Positions 18,002-27,148 of a stretch of DNA of 64,000 nt are shown one piece after another. Location: positions 1,712,001-1,776,000 of the forward strand of contig NZ_CP034235.1 in the NCBI RefSeq assembly GCF_009728935.1. Reading direction: 5' to 3'. The notes under the pieces are model-generated. The model was not told the origin of the DNA, did no database searches, and saw nothing but the letters and a program-made list of their open reading frames with translations. This DNA comes from Paenibacillus psychroresistens. GTDB lineage: Bacteria; Bacillota; Bacilli; Paenibacillales; NBRC-103111. Made by a program: the position numbers and the translations under genes. Within the stretch, counting starts at the first letter, position 1, and each line of letters starts with the position of its first letter.

Positions 18002-18030
18002 GAGCCCAGGAACTTTCCTGGGCTTATTTA
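18002..18030 (+). terminator. Rho-independent terminator
   Basis: The stem AGCCCAGGA (18003-18011) with TCCTGGGCT (18016-18024) is followed by a T-rich stretch, about 35 bases after the preceding stop. Confidence 0.85.
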
Positions 18031-18214
18031 TTATTGTATTGTCGTTATGTTAATCCTACATTGTCAGCACTTAACTGATTTACAAGAAAATACGGTTGAG
18101 TGAGCCGGAAATATAAAAGTACTCCTATAAATCTGCATTCTATCTAAAGATATTTACCTAAAATATCTCTATGATTAATAGCAGAAGTTGTATCTCCTGT
18201 TATTTCGATATGTC

Positions 18215-18228
18215 TGTAATCGCTTACA
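18215..18228 (+). promoter_or_regulatory. cre-like site (CcpA)
   Basis: TGTAATCGCTTACA fits the catabolite-responsive element consensus TGWAANCGNTNWCA at every position and is almost a perfect palindrome. Its position 150 bases before the mannanase start fits carbon catabolite control, or binding by another LacI-family regulator. Confidence 0.6.
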
Positions 18229-18258
18229 TAATTGCTTGGATTTTAAGGAGGTGAGGAT

Positions 18259-18288
18259 ATGAAGATTCTATTTTACAGAAAGGAATGA
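18259..18288 (+). CDS. Possible 9-residue leader peptide
   Basis: ATG and eight further codons (MKILFYRKE) follow a near-perfect AAGGAGGTGA ribosome binding site. The stop overlaps the start of a second 21-residue frame (18285-18350) that reads MMKGSEKWRQYRMGSRF before its last four residues. Both lie in the mannanase leader and may be upstream reading frames affecting translation or RNA stability. Coding is unproven. Confidence 0.3.
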   Translation: MKILFYRKE

Positions 18289-18350
18289 TGAAGGGGAGCG
18301 AAAAATGGAGGCAGTATCGCATGGGTTCAAGATTTATTAATTGGCTGTAG
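18285..18350 (+). CDS. Possible 21-residue small reading frame in the mannanase leader
   Basis: It starts at an ATG overlapping the stop of the 9-residue frame, with GAAAGG just upstream, and ends 31 bases before the mannanase start. It is basic and amphipathic with Trp residues. There is no family match, so this could be chance. Confidence 0.22.
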   Translation: MMKGSEKWRQYRMGSRFINWL

Positions 18351-18381
18351 CGTAGAAATATAATATGAGGAGTTGTATTAA

Positions 18382-20823
18382 TTGAAAAAGAATTTAGCGA
18401 TTTTAATGATTTTAACTTTGTTTTTGTCATTTATAATTATACTTGTCCCTACTGTAGCGAAGGGAGCACCTGCTGGTTTTGTAACGCAGGTCGGCAGAAA
18501 TTTCAAGCTGAATGGATCGAACTTTTATTATGCAGGGAATAACACTTACTATCTCGGTTTGGATTCGGACCAGACGAAAGTGAATGCGCTTCTCCTCGGA
18601 AATCAACAAAAAGGAGTTAAGGTTTTACGCATCTGGGCCTTTAATAACAGAGCAAGCGATGGAATTCAAACCTCTTTAGGCGTATATAATGAAACTAACT
18701 TCAGGATACTCGACTACGCTGTTTGGAAAGCAGGCACTTATGGAATAAAGTTGATTATGACTTTGGTTAATAACTGGAATGACTATAACGGCATGCAGTG
18801 GTATGTGGATTCAAGATTGGGCACAGGTCAGCCCCATTATAAATTTTATTCGGATACTGCGGTTAAACAGGATTTCAAAAATTATACCAGCACTGTTTTG
18901 AATAGAACAAACTTTTATTCCGGTGTTGTGTACAAGAATGACCCCAACATATTTGCATGGGAGCTTACGAATGAAGGAAGAAATCAATCGTTACCGACGA
19001 ATGATAATGGAGCCATGTTCTTGAATTGGGTAAATGAGATGGGTGCCTTTATTAAAGGCATAGATCCCGACCATATGCTGGCAACAGGCGAAGAAGGCTT
19101 TAAGTATGGCGGCACTCAAGGCGGAGAGCCGGATCTTGGACAGGACATGGTCGATTATAACATTAATATCTTAAGCTCCTATATTAACTTTGGCACCATC
19201 CATATTTATCCGCCTAATTGGGGGAATCGAGATGACGCTTGGGTTGACTATTATATCAAAGACAGGGCTGCCATTGCGCATAATGCCGGCAAGCCCATGA
19301 TACTTGAAGAATATGGAGTTGAAACAACGGATAGCGCCTTTGGAGGCAGGGATGCACGCTTTGCTAAATGGCATACCTCTGTTTTGGAAGCGGACGTGGA
19401 TGGAACTCACGTCTGGCAGATGGAAAACTTTGATAATCCTTCCTATAGCTTTAATTTCACGAATAGCGCAGCGACGTTGATTCAAAACCTGGCTGCTGCG
19501 CAGAATATTAAATCCGGCGGAACACCAACGCCAACTCCGAGTCCGACGCCAACGCCAACACCGGCCCCAGATGGAGTTATTGATTTATCGAATACTTCGA
19601 CTAATGGTTCGCAGTTTGGCAGAAATGATACGGATCAGAAGAAACGGGCCCAAACCTTTACGGCGACTAATTTGCCGAAGATTCTCAGTGTGGATTTGAG
19701 ATTGCGGAAAATTGCATCACCGACTAATATGACCGTGGAGCTATTTGCAACCAGCGCAAACAAGCCCACAGGCGCTGCTCTAAAAACAGCTACCGTAACG
19801 GCTAGCAGTATTGGCACAGCATTTGGCACAATAAATGTTCCATTTGCGTATACGGGTCTTGTTAATGGCACTAAATATGCCATAGTCCTAGGCCAAGGTA
19901 CTGTGTCTAACACAGACTATTATGAATGGACCGTAGCGGCTACAAGCAGCACGGAGTATTTCAGTATGTACACAGGTACAACGTGGCTTGATAATTCAGC
20001 TTCCGGGGATGGATCAACCAAGCTTTATCTAGGTGCCTCCGGAACACCAACGCCGACACCAACACCAACGCCGACACCGCAACCAGCGGTAGCCACACCG
20101 GCATTCAATCCGGTTGCCGGCACTTATTCATCTGTACAGTCAGTGACGATAACGACCTCAACATCAGGCGATACTATAAGGTATACAACCGACGGAAGCA
20201 CACCTACGGCGAGTTCTACGATTTATTCGGCGCCTGTTAGTGTGACAACAACCAAAACCTTAAAGGCAATCGGCCTTAAATCAGGCATGGCCAATTCGGC
20301 TGTAGCCAGCGCTTTATACACGATTACGGCACCAACGCCGACACCAACACCAGGTGTTATTAATTTATCCAATACTTCAACGACGGGCTCATCATTTGGT
20401 CGCAATGATTCCGATCAGAAGAAGCGGGCTCAAACGTTTACTGCAACTAATTTACAGAAAATTACCAGTCTGGATTTAAGAGTAAAGCGTGATAATGGAG
20501 TACCGAGCAATATGACGGTAGAGCTGTATGCAACCAGTGCAAACATGCCGACAGGAGCTGCGCTAAAATCGGTAACGGTTACAGCAAGCAGTATAAGCAG
20601 TTCGTTTGGCACAATATCGGTTCCTTTCGCCTATACAGGTCTTGTAAATGGAACTAAATATGCGATTGTTCTCAGTCAAGTAACATTGTCTAATTCAATA
20701 TTCTATGAATGGGCCGTAGCCGCCACAAGCAGCACTGAATATTTCAGTATGTATACGGGTACAACCTGGCTTGATAATTCATCCTCTGGTGATGGATCTA
20801 CCAAGATCTATGTTTCAAATTAA
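18382..20823 (+). CDS. Secreted GH5 beta-mannanase with two jelly-roll-like modules and a chitobiase C-terminal-type module
   Basis: The 813-residue extracellular endo-beta-1,4-mannanase would cut mannan or glucomannan backbones. It begins at a TTG with a signal peptide (residues 1-28). The GH5 domain spans about 32-372; acid/base E198 lies in FAWELTNEGRN and nucleophile E310 in PMILEEYG. Thr/Pro linkers join the rest: a module at about 398-553 starting VIDLSNTSTNGSQFGRND, a chitobiase/FN3-like module at about 570-650 (IRYTTDGSTPTASSTIYSAPV), and a second copy of the first module at about 658-813. The repeated module is unknown to me and recurs in the 1405-residue enzyme. The sequence is closest to GH5 subfamily 7. 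No dockerin, cohesin or wall anchor is present, so the enzyme is probably released. Confidence 0.9.
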   Translation: MKKNLAILMILTLFLSFIIILVPTVAKGAPAGFVTQVGRNFKLNGSNFYYAGNNTYYLGLDSDQTKVNALLLGNQQKGVKVLRIWAFNNRASDGIQTSLGVYNETNFRILDYAVWKAGTYGIKLIMTLVNNWNDYNGMQWYVDSRLGTGQPHYKFYSDTAVKQDFKNYTSTVLNRTNFYSGVVYKNDPNIFAWELTNEGRNQSLPTNDNGAMFLNWVNEMGAFIKGIDPDHMLATGEEGFKYGGTQGGEPDLGQDMVDYNINILSSYINFGTIHIYPPNWGNRDDAWVDYYIKDRAAIAHNAGKPMILEEYGVETTDSAFGGRDARFAKWHTSVLEADVDGTHVWQMENFDNPSYSFNFTNSAATLIQNLAAAQNIKSGGTPTPTPSPTPTPTPAPDGVIDLSNTSTNGSQFGRNDTDQKKRAQTFTATNLPKILSVDLRLRKIASPTNMTVELFATSANKPTGAALKTATVTASSIGTAFGTINVPFAYTGLVNGTKYAIVLGQGTVSNTDYYEWTVAATSSTEYFSMYTGTTWLDNSASGDGSTKLYLGASGTPTPTPTPTPTPQPAVATPAFNPVAGTYSSVQSVTITTSTSGDTIRYTTDGSTPTASSTIYSAPVSVTTTKTLKAIGLKSGMANSAVASALYTITAPTPTPTPGVINLSNTSTTGSSFGRNDSDQKKRAQTFTATNLQKITSLDLRVKRDNGVPSNMTVELYATSANMPTGAALKSVTVTASSISSSFGTISVPFAYTGLVNGTKYAIVLSQVTLSNSIFYEWAVAATSSTEYFSMYTGTTWLDNSSSGDGSTKIYVSN

Positions 20824-20854
20824 CAAATAGCAGAATATGCTTTACAAAAATGAG

Positions 20855-20879
20855 GAGGCTGGTTTTAATAAACAGCCTC
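20855..20879 (+). terminator. Hairpin after the mannanase gene
   Basis: The stem GAGGCTG with CAGCCTC and an 11-base AT-rich loop starts 31 bases after the stop. No clear T-run follows, so termination is possible but not certain. It abuts the left arm of the long palindrome. Confidence 0.45.
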
Positions 20880-21052
20880 AGGCTGTTGAGAAACCAAGGA
20901 CGTTACGGATTTGTATGTTGGCTTCGGGCACTCTTGAATTTGCATCCTTTTTTATTGAAATAAAACAGGTGGTAAGGATGCAATCTTCAAAGGCGCCACG
21001 TAAACTCTTCGCTCAACACACAAATCCTCCACTTCTGGTTTCTCAACAGCCT
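20880..21052. repeat. 173-bp imperfect palindrome (MITE-like)
   Basis: The ends are exact inverted repeats: AGGCTGTTGAGAAACCA (20880-20896) and TGGTTTCTCAACAGCCT (21036-21052). Internal segments also pair: GGATTTGT with ACAAATCC, and TTGAATTTGCATCCTT with AAGGATGCAATCTTCAA. The whole unit can fold into one long hairpin. There is no transposase. It may be a miniature inverted-repeat element or a structured RNA. An 88-codon frame across it is not credible as a gene. Confidence 0.65.
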
Positions 21053-21215
21053 TTTTCATTTGCACCTACATACCTAAAGATAGTCCTAGAAAATCAAAGA
21101 TAGTTTATTCTATTTCAATAGGCAAGGCTGTTAAGATTACATTACGTTAACGTGATCAAAGGCATGCCGCTAGAGCAGCAATTCGGGAAATAGATGATCT
21201 TTGAAAATCTAAAAT
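21053..21215. other. Gene-free AT-rich stretch
   Basis: No gene is seen between the palindrome and the duplicated promoter block. CATTACGTTAACGTGATC near 21138-21155 contains a short ACGTTAACGT palindrome. Confidence 0.4.
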
Positions 21216-21292
21216 GAAGTCTATAAATCTGAATTTGGTTACTTTAACTGAAAGTTTACATTTTATATATTTAAGCTGTAAACGATTCCAAA
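21216..21292 (+). promoter_or_regulatory. 77-bp promoter block, copy A (with a cre-like site)
   Basis: This block aligns without gaps to 28445-28521, with 61 of 77 positions identical by hand count. Shared parts are CTATAAATMTG, GGTTACTTTAA, TATATATTTA and a cre-like motif (here TGTAAACGATTCCA, 21277-21290, one departure from consensus). It ends 33 bases before the solute-binding protein start. It likely carries the binding site of the neighbouring AraC-type response regulator. Confidence 0.6.
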
Positions 21293-21325
21293 ATACATTT
21301 TTTAGAAGAGAAAGGGAAGGTTAAA

Positions 21326-22672
21326 ATGAAGAAAAAGTTATTGTTACAATCATTATCGCTCGTAATTATCATGTCCATGTTTGCAGGGTGTGGTAAGGAA
21401 GCTAAAACACCAGTTGATTCTGCAGCAGCACCGGCAGCATCCACAGCAGCATCCACAGCAGCAGTTGTAACAGAAGCACCGGCAACAGAAGCGCCAGCAA
21501 CAGCTGCACCATCGACAGTTAAAGGTAAGATCACCTTTTTGAATCATCGTACGGATATCGCTGAAACTAAGATGAAGGAATACATTGCAGCATTCAAAGT
21601 ATTGTATCCAGAAGCAGATGTTGAGAATCAAGCGGTAGCGAATCAGACCGATGTACTAAAGGTAAGAGCAGCAGCAAATGAACTGGCTGATGTTTCGTTC
21701 GTCGGCGGCGATGCAATGAAGAATGTAGATTATCCGAAATTTTTCTTGCCCATAGATGATTTAGGCTTCGCAGGTAAGGTTCTCTTTGAAAGTCAGAACA
21801 TTATTGATGGTAAATTGTACGCCGTATCAAGCGGAGGCTCAATTACGGGTGTGCTTTATAACAAGAAAGCATACGCTGCTGCAGGAATCACTAAGACGCC
21901 TGTTACTCTTGATGAGTTTTACGCAGCTTGCGAATTGCTGAAAGCCAAAGGTATCGTACCGGTAGCTACGAATTATTTTGCTAAATGGCCTTTAGACCAA
22001 TACGCTGCATTAGCCTACTCTATTGCAGATGACGTTGCTCTTAAGGATAAGAATGCTAAGATTGATGCTCCTTACACAATGGATTCCCCTTATGGAAAAG
22101 CGTTGGAAATTCTTCGGACATTAGCAGACAAGAAGTACACAGAGAAAGATTTGTTCTCTACGGACTGGGAAACTTCCAAAAAAGATTTGGCATCAGGTAA
22201 ATTTGCCATGGCAGTGCTTGGCAACTGGGCAGTCCCACAGATTATCGAAAGTGGTTCAACATCAGAAGATATTGGATTCTTCCCGATGCCTGTCGACAAT
22301 AGCGGCAAATTGGTAAGTCCAATTGGATCAGATGCCTTTATTGCCATTAGTAAGAATAGTAAGAATATTGATACTGCCAAAGCATTTGTCAAATTTTTCG
22401 TCGAACAATCGGGTTACGATAATGATTCCGGGTTCGTACCTGCATTGAAAGCAACCAAATCAACAGTACCGCAAATAGCTGATTTCATGGCAGCGAACCC
22501 TAAGTTATTGGAAACCGGTCCAACCTTAGAGTACACCAATAAAGTATCCAACAAAGCACAATTTGCCTTTCCTGATTTTGCACAAGAATATATGGTAGAA
22601 CCTGATAAGCAAAAGGTGCTTGATAGATGGAATAAAAAATGGGCAGATGCACGTAAGGTTGTAACGGAGTAA
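21326..22672 (+). CDS. Sugar ABC transporter substrate-binding lipoprotein 1
   Basis: The 448-residue extracellular sugar-binding protein has a lipobox MFAGC with the lipidated Cys at 22, then an Ala/Thr/Pro-rich linker and a type 1 sugar-binding domain (KGKITFLNHRTDIAETKMKE..., PVDNSGKLVSPIGSDAF). A good AGAGAAAGGGAAGG site precedes the ATG. It is followed by a hairpin and two permease genes. By context its ligand would be mannooligosaccharides. A close paralogue is encoded at 27149-28423, and a more distant one at 38718-40046. Confidence 0.88.
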   Translation: MKKKLLLQSLSLVIIMSMFAGCGKEAKTPVDSAAAPAASTAASTAAVVTEAPATEAPATAAPSTVKGKITFLNHRTDIAETKMKEYIAAFKVLYPEADVENQAVANQTDVLKVRAAANELADVSFVGGDAMKNVDYPKFFLPIDDLGFAGKVLFESQNIIDGKLYAVSSGGSITGVLYNKKAYAAAGITKTPVTLDEFYAACELLKAKGIVPVATNYFAKWPLDQYAALAYSIADDVALKDKNAKIDAPYTMDSPYGKALEILRTLADKKYTEKDLFSTDWETSKKDLASGKFAMAVLGNWAVPQIIESGSTSEDIGFFPMPVDNSGKLVSPIGSDAFIAISKNSKNIDTAKAFVKFFVEQSGYDNDSGFVPALKATKSTVPQIADFMAANPKLLETGPTLEYTNKVSNKAQFAFPDFAQEYMVEPDKQKVLDRWNKKWADARKVVTE

Positions 22673-22695
22673 AAACAATTTTGTATAAGATGTAG

Positions 22696-22733
22696 ATGGA
22701 AAAGCCTATAGGAGACTATATAGGCTTTTCCAT
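22696..22733 (+). terminator. Intra-operon hairpin between binding protein and permease
   Basis: A perfect 15-base stem, ATGGAAAAGCCTATA with TATAGGCTTTTCCAT, has an 8-base loop and no T-run after it. Such hairpins often protect the upstream mRNA or cause partial termination, so that the binding protein is made in excess. Confidence 0.6.
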
Positions 22734-22760
22734 TAACTTTAAAGACAGAAGGTATGTAAT

Positions 22761-23642
22761 ATGAATCTAAGCTATTCAACACAAAAGAAACTTGTATTAT
22801 TCACTTTCATCCTAATTCCCCTTACATTGCTGCTTACTTTTACGTATTATCCGGCAATGAATCTACTGTATTTAAGCACAACTTCATGGAATGGGATGGA
22901 CCCTGTTAAGACATTTGTGGGGTTGGATAATTATAAGGAACTATTCTCAAACTATGAGCTTTTAAAGATTTTTTCACATAATTCGGCTTATTTATTAGCT
23001 GGAGTCATCCAGGTAACGTTAGCTTTGTACTTGGCTGTTATCTTGAATACTCGTTTAAGATGCAGGAACATCTACAAAGTCATTATCTTCCTGCCTGTTA
23101 TTATGAATGGCGTTGCAATTGCGTTTATGTTCGCTTTTCTTTACAATCCGGAGTTTGGTGCTTTGAATACTTTAATAAGTAAAATAGGGCTGGAACAATA
23201 TCGTGTGAATTGGTTAGGGAATCCTGATTTAGTGAACTTTTCATTGGCATTCATCAACATTTGGCGTTCTACTGGATTTACCATGGTGATTTTTATTGGC
23301 GCCTTACAATCCATTCCTAAAGATATTTATGAAGCAGCCCAGATTGATGGTGCATCCTTCTTTCAATCCTTTCGCCATATTACCTTACCCAGTATCTTGA
23401 TTATCATTGAACTCAATATGTTTCTGACTGTTACCGGGGCAATAGAAGCATTTGATCTGCCTTTTGTCCTAACCAGAGGAGGACCCCTAGGCCATAGTGA
23501 AACCTTCGTTACCAAGACTATGAAAGTAGCATTCGAATTTGAGAATTTCGGTTTGGCATCTGCAATGGGGATAGTATTGTTGGTTATTGTAGCAACATTC
23601 GTTTTCCTGCAAAGAAGATTAATTTTAGGCAGGAGGGAATAA
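22761..23642 (+). CDS. Sugar ABC transporter permease (MalF/LacF type)
   Basis: A 293-residue membrane protein with about six hydrophobic segments and the EAA loop IYEAAQIDGASFFQSFRHITLP, which contacts the ATPase. Typical MalF-like features are TYYPAMNLLYLS near the start and FDLPFVLTRGGPLGHSET near the end. It pairs with the permease that begins one base after its stop. No ATPase gene lies in the cluster, so a shared MsmX-like ATPase is expected. Import of beta-mannooligosaccharides is inferred from the neighbours. Confidence 0.9.
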   Translation: MNLSYSTQKKLVLFTFILIPLTLLLTFTYYPAMNLLYLSTTSWNGMDPVKTFVGLDNYKELFSNYELLKIFSHNSAYLLAGVIQVTLALYLAVILNTRLRCRNIYKVIIFLPVIMNGVAIAFMFAFLYNPEFGALNTLISKIGLEQYRVNWLGNPDLVNFSLAFINIWRSTGFTMVIFIGALQSIPKDIYEAAQIDGASFFQSFRHITLPSILIIIELNMFLTVTGAIEAFDLPFVLTRGGPLGHSETFVTKTMKVAFEFENFGLASAMGIVLLVIVATFVFLQRRLILGRRE

Positions 23643-23643
23643 T

Positions 23644-24489
23644 ATGAAGCCTTCTAACGGACTTAACAAAAAATATTTATCGAGCTATTTGAAGCACGGA
23701 TCCGCTTTGATAGCGGTATTAGTCATTTTATTCCCGCTTTATATGATTTTTATAAATGCCTTCAAGGGAAATGAGGAATATATAACATCTGGTTTGTTTG
23801 ATATGCCAAACAGTTTTTTATATTGGAAGAATTTTAAAGTCGTTCTGCAAATTGGAAGAATGGGTCAAGCCTTTATCAATACCTTAATTCTAATCAGTAT
23901 GTCGTTAACCTTCTATTTAATTTTAGGTACTATGCTTTCTTATGCATTAGGTAGATTCGAATTTAAAATGAAGAAATTGATCTTAGGCTTGTATGCAATG
24001 GCTGTGTTGATTCCTTCGATCACCACCCAAGTGGCTACATTTTCCATCATCAAAAATTTGGGGTTGTTCAATACGTTTTATGCGCCATCCTTACTATACA
24101 TCGGATCAGACATAGTGCAAATCTATCTATATCTGCAATTTATTAAAAATATTCCGTATGAATTGGATGAATCGGCGATGATCGAGGGTGCTTCACTTTT
24201 TACCATTTATCGGAAGATCGTCCTACCCTTGCTTGCACCAGCTACAGCAACTATAGCCATATTGAAAACATTAGGCATTTATAACGATATTTACACTCCC
24301 TATCTATACATGCCGTCACCAAAATTAGGTGTTATCTCGACCACATTATTGAGATTTAAGGGAACGCATAGTGCACAGTGGAACATGATCTGTGCCGGAA
24401 TATTGATTGTATTACTGCCAACCGTTATCCTGTACTTATTTTTGCAAAAGTACATTTTCGCAGGGATTGCAAGCGGCGCCGTTAAATAA
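23644..24489 (+). CDS. Sugar ABC transporter permease (MalG type)
   Basis: A 281-residue membrane protein with about six hydrophobic segments and the EAA loop ELDESAMIEGASLFTIYRKIVLPLL. It is the second transmembrane subunit of the importer, starting one base after the first permease with AGGAGG just upstream. The C-terminus YIFAGIASGAVK is typical of the group and is nearly identical in the second permease of the later cluster, showing that the two importers are paralogous. Confidence 0.9.
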   Translation: MKPSNGLNKKYLSSYLKHGSALIAVLVILFPLYMIFINAFKGNEEYITSGLFDMPNSFLYWKNFKVVLQIGRMGQAFINTLILISMSLTFYLILGTMLSYALGRFEFKMKKLILGLYAMAVLIPSITTQVATFSIIKNLGLFNTFYAPSLLYIGSDIVQIYLYLQFIKNIPYELDESAMIEGASLFTIYRKIVLPLLAPATATIAILKTLGIYNDIYTPYLYMPSPKLGVISTTLLRFKGTHSAQWNMICAGILIVLLPTVILYLFLQKYIFAGIASGAVK

Positions 24490-24505
24490 AAAAAGCTTAA
24501 AAACC

Positions 24506-24538
24506 AGGATGCGGGGGTTCCCGTATTCTTTTGTTTTT
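24506..24538 (+). terminator. Terminator between the permease and the histidine kinase
   Basis: The stem AGGATGCGGG with CCCGTATTCT (two G-U pairs) has a 4-base loop followed by TTTTGTTTTT. It suggests that the transporter and the two-component system are separately or only partly co-transcribed. Confidence 0.65.
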
Positions 24539-24576
24539 CTGTAGGGGCGACAATTGCAAGAGAAAGGGAAGTTGTT

Positions 24577-26382
24577 GTGATAGAGAATAACAATGAAACG
24601 AATCACTCGCGAATTTGGGCTGTTTTCATGAATATTAGCATGGAAAAAAGATTGATCCTGGTGTTTATTCTTCTGGTTATTATCCCCATTACCTCTATCA
24701 GCTACGTTTCCTATAAAAATTACGATAAGACCATCCAGTCCAATGCAATCGAATATGTAACAGAGCTGAGCTCACAGTTAATTTCAAATTTAGATGATTA
24801 TATATTAGATATGAATACAATTGCGATGATTCCCCTGTATTCTAGCTGGCCTTCTATGGACTTACAAGGCTTGCTGGAAGACCCGAATATAGATCTGGAG
24901 AAAGAACGTCAAATGGACGACTACATTCAACTGCTTAGCAACTTTAAGGGCGGCACAGATTCAATCTATATATTTGACAATTATGGCCACATTTTTTTCA
25001 AGAAAAATAATGAAGGCTTGCGCAAGGATATTAATCAACGTTTCCCAGAATGGCAGAAATTAACGCGCAGCTCGGATGGTCAATCTTTGCTGATTAGTAC
25101 TCAGGAGGTTTCGTCTACTAATAATGCCAAGTATGTTTTTAGCATCATCCAAGATATTAAGAATACGACTACCATGGAATCTGTAGGCACAATTGTGATT
25201 GACGCGAATGTAAAAGTGATCGAGAAAGAGGTTAGAGGCCTGGATGCAGTGACCAAGGGCAAGACACTGATCATTGATAAGTTCAATAACGTCATTTTTG
25301 ATTCCGGGAAGCAATTGCTGACGCAGAATCTTACCGGTGATCCGGTCATTCAACAAGCCATTGGAGACAATGGAAGCTTTACAATTGCGATAAATGGTGA
25401 AGAATTTATATGCTCATATCTAAAATCACAGAAAACCGCTTGGAAAATGATTGTTTATATCCCCATACACGACTTGACTAAAAAGGCATCTGCTACAAAG
25501 GATTTTGCCTTTATAGCTACTTCTGTGATTTTTGTTTTGGCGTTATTTATTTCGGTTTACTTGGTTATCGCGATGACAAATCCATTACGAAAGCTGACAA
25601 AGCTGATGGAAAAAGTCCAGAAAGGCGACTGGGATGTGCGGTTTCACGTTAAATACAAAGATGAAGCGGGCGTTCTGGGCTCATCCTTTAACAGGATGAT
25701 AAAGCGCATTAAAGAATTAATCGAAGAAATCCACCTGACCAATATGCGCAAACGAATTGCCGAAACAGAAGCGCTGCAAAGTCAAATCAATCCGCATTTT
25801 ATATATAACACTTTGGAGACTATTCGGATGTCGGCATTATTGAACGATGACATGGAAGTATCCGAGATGATCTATGTACTGGGCAATATGATGTCCTATA
25901 GTATAAATCGCGGTAATGAGCTGGTCGCTTTGCGTGATGAAATCGAACACTTGCACAATTACATGCTGCTGCAAAATTACCGTTTCGATAATAAATTTGA
26001 ATTCAAGGTAGAGATACCTGAAGAGGCTTACCATTTTCCAATGATTAAATTAATTTTTCAGCCGATAGTTGAAAATGCAATCTTTCATGGCTTGGAGAAG
26101 CAGAAAGGGAGCTGTCTAATAATTATTCTTGTAAAAGTGGAGGCTGAAGAAATCGTATTTATGATTACGGACAACGGGATCGGGATGAATGAGGCAGAGT
26201 TACTAAGACTGAGACAGCAAATAGATAAGGATCAGTATGATCTATTCTCAAAGCATAAAATCGGTTTGCGTAATGTGCATCAACGGATCAAGCTTCATTA
26301 CAATTCATCAAATGGGCTAGTTATTAATAGTCAATTAAAGGTTGGAACCACGGTCACATTCAGCTTACCGAAATTCAAATAA
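24577..26382 (+). CDS. Sensor histidine kinase, YesM type
   Basis: The 601-residue kinase has a membrane segment at about 22-42, an extracellular sensor region of about 265 residues (Cache-like), a second membrane segment at about 312-332, a HAMP domain (AMTNPLRKLTKLMEKVQKGDW), the YesM-type phosphoacceptor H407 in QINPHFIYNTLE, and a C-terminal ATPase domain (VENAIFHGLEKQ, DNGIGM). It would phosphorylate the response regulator encoded 14 bases downstream. Kinases of this kind commonly sit beside sugar importers and sense extracellular oligosaccharides, sometimes through a binding protein. Translation starts at a GTG. Confidence 0.9.
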   Translation: MIENNNETNHSRIWAVFMNISMEKRLILVFILLVIIPITSISYVSYKNYDKTIQSNAIEYVTELSSQLISNLDDYILDMNTIAMIPLYSSWPSMDLQGLLEDPNIDLEKERQMDDYIQLLSNFKGGTDSIYIFDNYGHIFFKKNNEGLRKDINQRFPEWQKLTRSSDGQSLLISTQEVSSTNNAKYVFSIIQDIKNTTTMESVGTIVIDANVKVIEKEVRGLDAVTKGKTLIIDKFNNVIFDSGKQLLTQNLTGDPVIQQAIGDNGSFTIAINGEEFICSYLKSQKTAWKMIVYIPIHDLTKKASATKDFAFIATSVIFVLALFISVYLVIAMTNPLRKLTKLMEKVQKGDWDVRFHVKYKDEAGVLGSSFNRMIKRIKELIEEIHLTNMRKRIAETEALQSQINPHFIYNTLETIRMSALLNDDMEVSEMIYVLGNMMSYSINRGNELVALRDEIEHLHNYMLLQNYRFDNKFEFKVEIPEEAYHFPMIKLIFQPIVENAIFHGLEKQKGSCLIIILVKVEAEEIVFMITDNGIGMNEAELLRLRQQIDKDQYDLFSKHKIGLRNVHQRIKLHYNSSNGLVINSQLKVGTTVTFSLPKFK

Positions 26383-26396
26383 GGGAGTTCATTGGT

Positions 26397-27131
26397 ATGA
26401 TGAAAATTGCGATTGTTGATGATGAGATGAAGATACGATTGGGGCTTGCCAAAATGATCGAGCAGGCTAGCTTGAATTACAAAATAATCGGCTGCTATCC
26501 AAATGGAGAAGAAGCTTTAAAAGAAATCAAATTAATTGGCGTGGATGTTGTCATAACCGACATCAAGATGCCTGATATGGATGGTTTACAGCTGACAAAG
26601 GAGATAAGGGAATGGAATTCTACGGTGCACTGCATTATTCTGAGTGGATTTCGTGATTTCGATTTCGCTAGAATGGCGATGCGAAACGGAGTAGAGGATT
26701 ATCTGACGAAGCCGGTTAATAGAGAAGAATTGTATCGTTTATTGGAGAGGCTGAATAATAATTTACAAATTGAAATACCACCTAAAGCTGATGTAGATCA
26801 AGCGGTTATTAGTCGTATCATTTCTTTGGCAGTCAAACAAATGGATGAGGAATATTATAAAGATTTCAACTTGAAGGAATTATCGGAAAAAGCAGCTTTG
26901 AATCCAAATTACATTAGACAACTGTTCAGGTCGCAGAAGGGGCAATCGATAACGGATTATCTGATGCATCTCCGGGTTGAGAAGGCCAAAGAGTTGTTAA
27001 AATATAATCTCGAGCTGAAGGTATATGAGGTTGGTGAGCTCGTTGGCTATTCCGACGCTGTCTATTTTAACCGGATGTTTAAAAAAATAGTAGGCATGAC
27101 ACCTAAATACTATAAAGAAAACAGCCGGTAA
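26397..27131 (+). CDS. AraC-type response regulator, YesN type
   Basis: The 244-residue regulator has a receiver domain with acidic residues near 8-10, phospho-acceptor D55 in VVITDIKMPD and the K of LTKPV, followed by a C-terminal AraC-type double helix-turn-helix (DFNLKELSEKAALNPNYIRQLFRSQKG, then VYEVGELVGYSDAVYFNRMFKK). It is shorter than classical YesN because the middle linker is reduced. The likely targets are the two copies of the 77-bp promoter block, at 21216 and 28445. Two tandem ATGs leave the first residue uncertain. Confidence 0.9.
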   Translation: MMKIAIVDDEMKIRLGLAKMIEQASLNYKIIGCYPNGEEALKEIKLIGVDVVITDIKMPDMDGLQLTKEIREWNSTVHCIILSGFRDFDFARMAMRNGVEDYLTKPVNREELYRLLERLNNNLQIEIPPKADVDQAVISRIISLAVKQMDEEYYKDFNLKELSEKAALNPNYIRQLFRSQKGQSITDYLMHLRVEKAKELLKYNLELKVYEVGELVGYSDAVYFNRMFKKIVGMTPKYYKENSR

Positions 27132-27148
27132 TAAGAGGGGAGATTAAT

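Larger units (their letters stand above)
18031..18381. promoter_or_regulatory. Regulatory region upstream of the secreted GH5 mannanase
   Basis: This 350-base stretch holds the box CTATAAATCTG (18125-18135), also found in front of two other mannan genes, a cre-like palindrome (18215-18228) and two very short reading frames with good ribosome binding sites. The mannanase start lies at the end, 7 bases after GAGGAG. Confidence 0.6.

Noticed and set aside
20837..21103. 88-codon reading frame after the mannanase
   Set aside because: It runs through the long palindrome, has no ribosome binding site and no protein-like features.
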